64,000 bases of DNA from assembly GCA_011033025.1 (NCBI GenBank), contig WFMF01000003.1, forward strand, positions 1,085,483 to 1,149,482, written 5' to 3'. The stretch is from Beroe forskalii (Eukaryota > Ctenophora > Nuda > Beroida > Beroidae). Made by a program: the position numbers and the translations under genes. Shown in pieces: positions 58,570 through 64,000 of this stretch (the first letter of the stretch is position 1; each line of letters opens with the position of its first letter). A model generated the notes under the pieces. The model saw only the letters and a program-made list of their open reading frames with translations, had not been told where the DNA came from and searched no databases.

Positions 58570-58860
58570 TACCCTGATTATGTCATGGACGTCAACGGCC
58601 TGGATCGTCACATTGGCGTGGCAAAAAGTATCAGCCGTGTTATGGTTCGGGCTGGATCCAATCGGCAGCTTTTTGAACAAAATACAGCAAGTTTTTGAAC
58701 AAAATACGTGCCACTGCCATGGATATTATTCGCATATGTTGGATATTATTAGCCTTCGACAGGCATCGGTGCTTTTTGATGATAAAAATAAAACAACTAA
58801 AATTTTCTTACGTAAACCACCCATGAGTAATTGGCAGATATGGTGTAACGCCGTGATGTA
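58570..58860 (+). pseudogene. Coding-like block with a frame-shifting 22 bp duplication
   Basis: Just right of the transposon, a plus frame starting after gggcattag reads YPDYVMDVNGLDRHIGVAKS and continues to LFEQNTASF, then stops. The stop is caused by a 22 bp tandem duplication (tttttgaacaaaatac at 58668 and 58690). The second copy re-enters the same residues in another phase and continues about 50 codons (LRQASVLFDDKNK) to a stop at 58860. The GC content and RNY codon bias are clear. The antisense frame in register is also open (KLPIGSSPNHNTADTFCHAN) with a T-rich acceptor and a gtacta donor, so strand is uncertain. No family recognised. Confidence 0.35.
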
Positions 58861-60143
58861 AAATTGTAAATTATATCAATCTGCCGAGAATAAGTTTATA
58901 TTTTGTTGCAGAATTCAAAGGTTCTGATCCCTTACTGCTCATCCACTTTAAGAGAAACTCTTTAGAGAATTTCTTCTCCGTTCAACAGCAGTGCGCGCAC
59001 CTAAGTACATGAAATTTGGTTTAGTAAGCAGAAAATTAAACACTCAGGCTGCAAAAAATCTTGATTGGAAGAGTAAAGTTAATTCTAGATTTAACGTAAA
59101 ACCAAGAAAAAGGGCCCTGAAAAATGTATAATTTGGTGTGCCGAATATTCTGTCTTTGTAATTTTCGAAGTTCTTTATTTGTTTTAGTAAAGTAGGTATT
59201 CAATAATAGCATTTGGACTTTGGCAGTCGAAAATTTGCAATGACGAAATAGTCACAGCCTCTAATGACCAATTAATGGCATAAACCGCCTATTTTTGCTC
59301 CCAAACCTTGTGTATACTCGGTAAACCGACTACTGACTTCCGAGAGTAGCTGTAGTGTCTAGGTACCAAATGGTTCCTAATAAAGTATACCATGTAAAGC
59401 AAAGAGTCAAAGAATGTCGGATCTATAATATATATGAGAGCTTCTTCTTGTGAATACAGGACATTTAATAACTTTAATAATTTTAAGTTGATCCTTTGTT
59501 CCGTTGGTTCGTTGATGATCTGATATATGTATGCTCATTGTAGAAGGAATACCTTGCATATTCTGTAGTATTGTACTCTCTAGTCGAGCTGAAGTCTTTA
59601 TAAGTTCATACGATTATTGAGGGGCCAATAAAATCGAAATATAAGTGCATCGGTTACTATGATCGTGCATCCATAAATTCTCGCCTGAAAAGTCCGTGAA
59701 AAATCCACATCTGTTTCAACCCGCAGCCATGATCAATCGAATGCTTATTTTTAGTCCTTGACCCTTAGAATAATTGCTGGCACCTCAACTTTCCTTTTCT
59801 TTGTTCATGAATCTGTTACCAATCTTATTAGATGTGTTATTCAAGTCGGTACAAGGGATCTGTTTCCAGTGTACTTAGGTATTAAATCGCTCAAGTCAGC
59901 GAAGATCACTGGCGTCTATTCTGAGTTTTATTCTTCATTGTCTTCATATGTAAGTTCTCATCAGCGACCCTCATTTGAACGATCCTTCCCTTTGTTTCCC
60001 GTCGTATTTAAAGAGCATTTTGTACTTGTGAATGATAATTATAAGCACTCACGATCAGCAGAAATAGCCTTAAAATCATCCTGAGCTGCTTTACCCTTCG
60101 TCTTATGATTATCTTCGCTTGGAAAAAATGTCAGTTCTATAGA
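58861..60143. other. Non-coding, weak frame at 59758-60084
   Basis: A decayed CRE-MITE lies at 59239-59299 (ctaatgaccaattaatggca, aaccgcctatttttgc). A 108-codon plus frame at 59758-60084 follows a T-rich acceptor (aatgcttatttttag) but shows no domain and no donor; I leave it uncalled. Confidence 0.35.
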
Positions 60144-60187
60144 AACGTCATAATTCCACCATTTTGAGCTATGATGATGACGTCATC
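60144..60187 (-). repeat. CRE-MITE copy
   Basis: acgtcataattccaccattt then gagctatgatgatgacgtca; CRE intact. Confidence 0.7.
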
Positions 60188-60307
60188 TCAAGTGCCTTTT
60201 CATTTGCATGGCAATCATTTATATGCAGAAACACTCTAACAGACGTGACCTTCCATCTTTGTCGTTGGAAAAAGAGAGGTTTTCATACTACTGCTGAGTT
60301 GTATAAA

Positions 60308-60363
60308 TTAGGCGGTGTGACAAGTCAACAGTTGACCATGTTAAATCCTGATATTGGCATCAT
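60308..60363 (-). repeat. CRE-MITE decayed copy
   Basis: attaggcggtgtgacaagtc arm, then gttgaccatgttaaatcctg and atattggcatca; CRE lost. Confidence 0.55.
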
Positions 60364-60411
60364 TTTCTGTCGCCTGTGATTGATGTTTGGTGCGGGCACT
60401 GATAATGAAAA

Positions 60412-60769
60412 CTACGATAGTAATAAGAATTCTGTGCTATCTGCAAATGCTTTTATAATATGTGCAGCTATATAGACGTAGTAGAAGAGCTGATTCTGTA
60501 GAACAGAATGACAGTTGACAAACGGGAAGAAAACTAGTACAAAATATGAACACAAGGATATATCTTTTTGAGTGCAATCATATAGAATATTATGAACGGA
60601 CTTGAACGGTAAAACAACATAACCATACTGATGATTTGTCGTGGGAATCTCGGAATCAAGCGATATATAAAAATCCGGAGGATAAATATGTGTTTTAGGA
60701 TCAAGAAAATTGTCCGGGACAATTTTCCCGTCAGCGAATGAAATTTCGTTCGTCATATCCCGGAAAATT
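60412..60769 (-). CDS. Candidate terminal exon or small gene, unknown product
   Basis: On the minus strand a good acceptor (aggttaattttaggtttcag, ending at 60770) is followed by one base and an open frame of 119 codons (IFRD, then an internal ATG at 60756) to TAG at 60412. The N-terminal half is polar and protein-like: MTNEISFADGKIVPDNFLDP, then YPPDFYISLDSEIPTTNHQY. The C-terminal half is hydrophobic and less convincing (YFVLVFFPFVNCHSVL), so the true exon may end at an unseen donor. This is one of the longest non-repetitive frames with splice support. No domain recognised. Confidence 0.4.
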
Positions 60770-62644
60770 CTGAAACCTAAAATTAACCTACTTTTGTCCT
60801 ATATCGTTTTGTGTTTCTTCCGGGGGTCGCACGAAGTGGAACCGCATGATTGATTGAGAATCATTTACATATCAAACAGCGAATATAGATTGCTATGCAT
60901 GTACAGTTAAGCAGATATGGGTGTTACACTCAATATAGATAGGCTGGGTTCTTTGTCATCAGCTGACCACTCTAAACCATGATAATGCAATTTGGTGCTC
61001 TGCTGATGGAAGGTCAAAGACCGGCGACCCTTGACAAACCTCTTCTCTCCATGGATTTATTTTTGAGGGTCCCAGATCTTCGACAGACTGTAATACCATT
61101 GATATGAGCATAATTCAGAATTCCATCCTGGTTTTGGAAAATTAGTTTCAGGAAACTAGGAAAAATAATGCCTCATCATTCTTCCTCCAACACTCACTAC
61201 TTAGCATCGTCAAGATTTAGATATTTAGATTTGTAACCAGTAGCCACACTCAAATGTTCCGCTTAAATTATAACATTTAATAACTGCAATTCAGACGCTA
61301 GTGGCCAGAAATAGAAAGTTAAGTATTTATAAGTTTATACTGTTCCCAAAAAGGCTTGGGACCTGCCAACTCTATCGCTGTATACCCCAATTTTCCCTGT
61401 GTTTCCATGAACAAAGCAGGCGAAGGACATCAATTACCAGTATGTATAGCAGCCCTCACAGGGCTTGGTATTGTAAGTAGGCTACTGGGCTGTGACTTCA
61501 ATACCTGCACTTGAAATGGAGAATTGATGAAGTGAAACCGCTTGTTTGCGAGTAGCTATGTGCAGAGAAAAGGTAATTGGTGATTATAAAGCAGGAAAAT
61601 TCGCTAAATTGGTATTTCTATTCGGTACGCGGGGCAACATGTTACTGTTTGATTATTAGTCGTAATTTATATTAGTGACATCTGATGGTCTGAAGTACAA
61701 ATAAAAGAATTAATTTTATATTTTGTCGCGGAACACTTATTGGCTCTTTCATTAATAATATATAAGGTCAGATTTTCGAATAGCAACAGGGTCAAAGGTT
61801 GTTTTTTTGTAGTTTTCAGCGGAAAGAAATGCCTTGAAATGGATTTTAACATCGGGTTTGAAAGAGGAATTCTCCTGGAAAACAAACCATTTTTAAACAC
61901 AGCTTATAATACTCCTTTGAGATTTTACTCCTTTGCACTGTGTGCACAATTATCTTACAGCAGGTCGATTATAGTTTTTAGCAAAATCTCGACGGCAATA
62001 GTGGCTTCTTTACTATTGGATAGGGCTTACTTCCTCATGTAGGATATCGTGTCCTTTTAATCTGTCTAATAGATTCACATGACTTCTTTTTCACAATTTG
62101 TCGAACCTTTTTCATTTTTGTGACCATATAATATCAAGTCCACTGTATGTGAAATTTCAAGATGAAATCATAATTTCATACTGGGATATAACCCGAATAT
62201 CCAGTGGTGAAAGGCGGTGAAGGCGCTTGAACAAGATACACTATGTTACCCTTTCGACACATAAATAAGTGTTTTTACTTTGACAAACATAAATATATGG
62301 CTACTAGAGAATACCTATTTTTACACTTCCGAAATATGCCAATTAGATAATGTCATTATTTTGAAGTGTTATTGGTATCTGAATGGTACTGCGAAGCATT
62401 TTCGTTTTGTTTATATCATGTGAAAACCTTTTCAGTATTTTCAGTATTCAATCAATTCTTCAGCAAACACAGTTACGAATTTCTTGGGTTTAGAACTTTT
62501 CGACCGAAAACGCTATTTTTTCAACTTTGCTAGCTAAGCAGAACAAAACATATCATCGCTGCAGCTAAAACTATGTGTTACGAGTAACGAAAATGACCAA
62601 TGAATAATAATGAAAAATTTTGTGTAATTAAGGGGTGTTATCTC
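60770..62644. other. Non-coding, weak frames only
   Basis: A decayed CRE-MITE lies at 60955-60990 (catcagctgaccactctaaa, ccatgataatg). A plus frame ending near 61516 includes VCIAALTGLGIVSRLLGCD but has no start or splice support. Nothing else recognised. Confidence 0.4.
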
Positions 62645-62765
62645 GCGTTGCTAGGTAACCATAACGCGTTACCAAGAAACGATAACGCGTTACTAAGTAA
62701 AGATAACGTTATACTAAAGAACAGGAACACTAACGCGTTGCTAAGGAACGATAACGCAATGCCAT
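62645..62765. repeat. Irregular tandem repeat with taacgcgtta palindromes
   Basis: About five units of gataacgcgttactaag-type sequence 25-30 bp apart, each centred on a CGCG palindrome. Confidence 0.8.
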
Positions 62766-63601
62766 GAAATTTCTCTAAAACCACCCCATCTTGGCAGTTT
62801 GTCAGATGGACCATTTCAGTGAGACTCCATAGTTCACGTGACCTTGGGTGTTGTTATTCCCCTTTGTTTCTCCAAATTACCACTTTCCCATCCCATACAG
62901 ATAATTATGTGTGGATTGAGCAATTACGTAATTTACTTTCCACCACGGATAATTTAATGTCTAATTTGAATAACACTTCTTCTGTGCCACATGCTACTTA
63001 TCTGAGCTGCTTGAAAGCGTGACAGATCGACATCACAAGTAGCTCTAAAAGCCACTCTCGAAAAAGCCATCTCTCGTCACCAACGCCCCATCCTCTATCC
63101 CCTGATAATGACGTCACTCCCGCCCCATCTATTCATGTTGTAAAGCTGTGACAAACGAACGCACGCGTCACGCATATGTTTTACGGTTCCCCGGAAATGA
63201 CCTGCCACTCAAGCATATATATATATTCTGTAACGCACTGCTACAATTCTCGTATCCGTTCAATATATATTCACAATCGTTTTACGTTACGAGTCTAGTA
63301 CACCCTCCCCCCTGGCCCTTGCATATACTCCTAGTAACGGTACTTGTCTCCCTTTATATATGCTTGTTTGAGATATTGTGGTCGTACAGCTTGGGGATAT
63401 AACACTCATACAGCATACATATAAGTGGACAATCACAGTTGGACGGTGGTGTTATCGACAAGTGGTGGTGTTATCGACAAGTGGTGGTGTTAATTCATAT
63501 AACATCATATATTCGTGACAAGCCAACCGTTGAAAACAGATTAGTCTTGTCAACGGTGAGCTATAGTCAGAGTCTCAACCATTCGACCATATACTTGTGG
63601 C
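62766..63601. other. Non-coding; probable upstream region of the 63791 candidate
   Basis: A CRE-MITE lies at 63078-63119. TATA-like atatataagt occurs near 63417-63426. Two ggtggtgttatcgacaagtg copies lie near 63445-63490. No gene supported. Confidence 0.35.
63078..63119 (-). repeat. CRE-MITE copy
   Basis: caccaacgccccatcctcta then tcccctgataatgacgtcac. Intact CRE at 63109-63116, about 675 bp upstream of the 63791 ATG. Confidence 0.65.
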
Positions 63602-63772
63602 ATAAATCTCTCTGTTACGATTTGTGGCAAATCTCTCTGTTACGATTTGTGGCAAATCTCTCTGTGACGATTTGTGGCAAATCTCTCTGTTACGATTTGT
63701 GGCAAATCTCTCTGTTACGATTTGTGGCAAATCTCTCTGTTACGATTTGTGGCAAATCTCTCTGTTACGATT
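63602..63772. repeat. 25 bp minisatellite (gttacgatttgtggcaaatctctct)
   Basis: Six near-identical copies plus partial ends. All plus frames stay open through it and give a 25-residue super-repeat (the frames at 63439-63919), an artefact. It lies immediately before the 63791 coding block, so it would be in its 5' UTR or promoter. Confidence 0.95.
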
Positions 63773-63790
63773 GCTCTGCTGTACATCATC

Positions 63791-63921
63791 ATGGACCATG
63801 GAAAGGTGGACCTGGAGTCTCAGAGGAGGGAGCTGATGTTCTATGAGGATAAGATAAAGGGAACGGTCAGCTCGTTCATCAGTATCTGGATGTGGAGTAT
63901 TATATTGATCCACCCTTGAAG
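63791..63921 (+). pseudogene. Candidate first exon with a one-base frame break
   Basis: ATG 63791 opens MDHGKVDLESQRRELMFYED in one frame, which ends at a TGA two codons before the donor. From about 63855 a second frame reads GNGQLVHQYLDVEYYIDPPL and ends TTG AAG at a donor, gtaggc, in phase 0, the same AAG boundary seen at 39615, 42310 and 52942. That frame has a TAA just upstream and no ATG. The exon length (131) is one base short of keeping a single frame from ATG to donor. A one-base loss around aagataaaggg, real or a sequencing error, would explain it. Otherwise only one half is coding. No family recognised. Confidence 0.4.
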
Positions 63922-64000
63922 GTAGGCGGAAGCAAGTTGGGTAATTAGAGAACTTCCAAACGAAAAAAAAGTAAATTCAAAAAGTTAAAACAATAAAAAT
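63922..64000. other. Intron-like right edge
   Basis: AT-rich sequence following the donor; the window ends before any acceptor. Confidence 0.4.

Noticed and set aside
58354..58680. 108-codon minus frame across the right end of the TTAA element
   Set aside because: It crosses the element boundary at 58556, so it cannot be one ancestral gene; only its part right of the boundary is discussed as an antisense option.
63439..63919. 135-codon and overlapping plus frames
   Set aside because: They arise from the 25 bp minisatellite; only the short part after 63791 looks coding.

Overview
The window is AT-rich, sparsely coding eukaryotic DNA with GT-AG splice signals, TATA-like boxes, many minisatellites and several families of short inverted-repeat (MITE-like) transposons. 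It looks like an animal genome, most likely an invertebrate, but I cannot name the organism. There are no bacterial operons, ribosome binding sites, rRNA or tRNA genes, and no long open reading frame with a recognisable domain. Every gene call here is therefore a candidate exon, made from frame, splice context and composition and not from homology.

Layout. 0-10.4 kb: a diverged ~2 kb segment present twice (765-4287 and 8310-10373); the first copy carries a 1.52 kb TTAA-flanked inverted-repeat transposon (828-2347) that the second lacks. Two candidate exons lie between the copies (6457-6620, 7071-7242). 11-12.5 kb: two minisatellites (13 bp and 22 bp units). 13.4-13.9 kb: a small frame-broken coding block with a zinc-finger-like motif and a downstream AATAAA. 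15-28.5 kb: mostly repeats, including a triple hairpin (19251-19440), a nested fold-back (24976-25163), a 40 bp minisatellite (27900-28505) and many short MITE copies; one good minus-strand exon sits at 20586-20676. 29-38.6 kb: scattered minus-strand candidate exons in unique AT-rich DNA. 39-64 kb: five plus-strand candidate first exons at 39615, 42310, 52942, 56471 and 63791. Four end at a strong donor in phase 0 and the fifth does so in one of its two frames. They are spread over 24 kb with no obvious downstream exons between them, which fits alternative promoters of one large plus-strand gene continuing past the right edge.

The dominant repeat is a short palindromic MITE family with about 30 full or partial copies. 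Its conserved core holds TGACGTCA, the canonical CREB/ATF site. I count 17 exact TGACGTCA octamers, against roughly one expected by chance at this base composition, and nearly all lie in this repeat. Three copies lie 260-680 bp upstream of candidate first exons. Two further transposons with inverted ends were found: a 1.46 kb TTAA-flanked element (57099-58556) and a 794 bp TA-flanked element (53615-54408).
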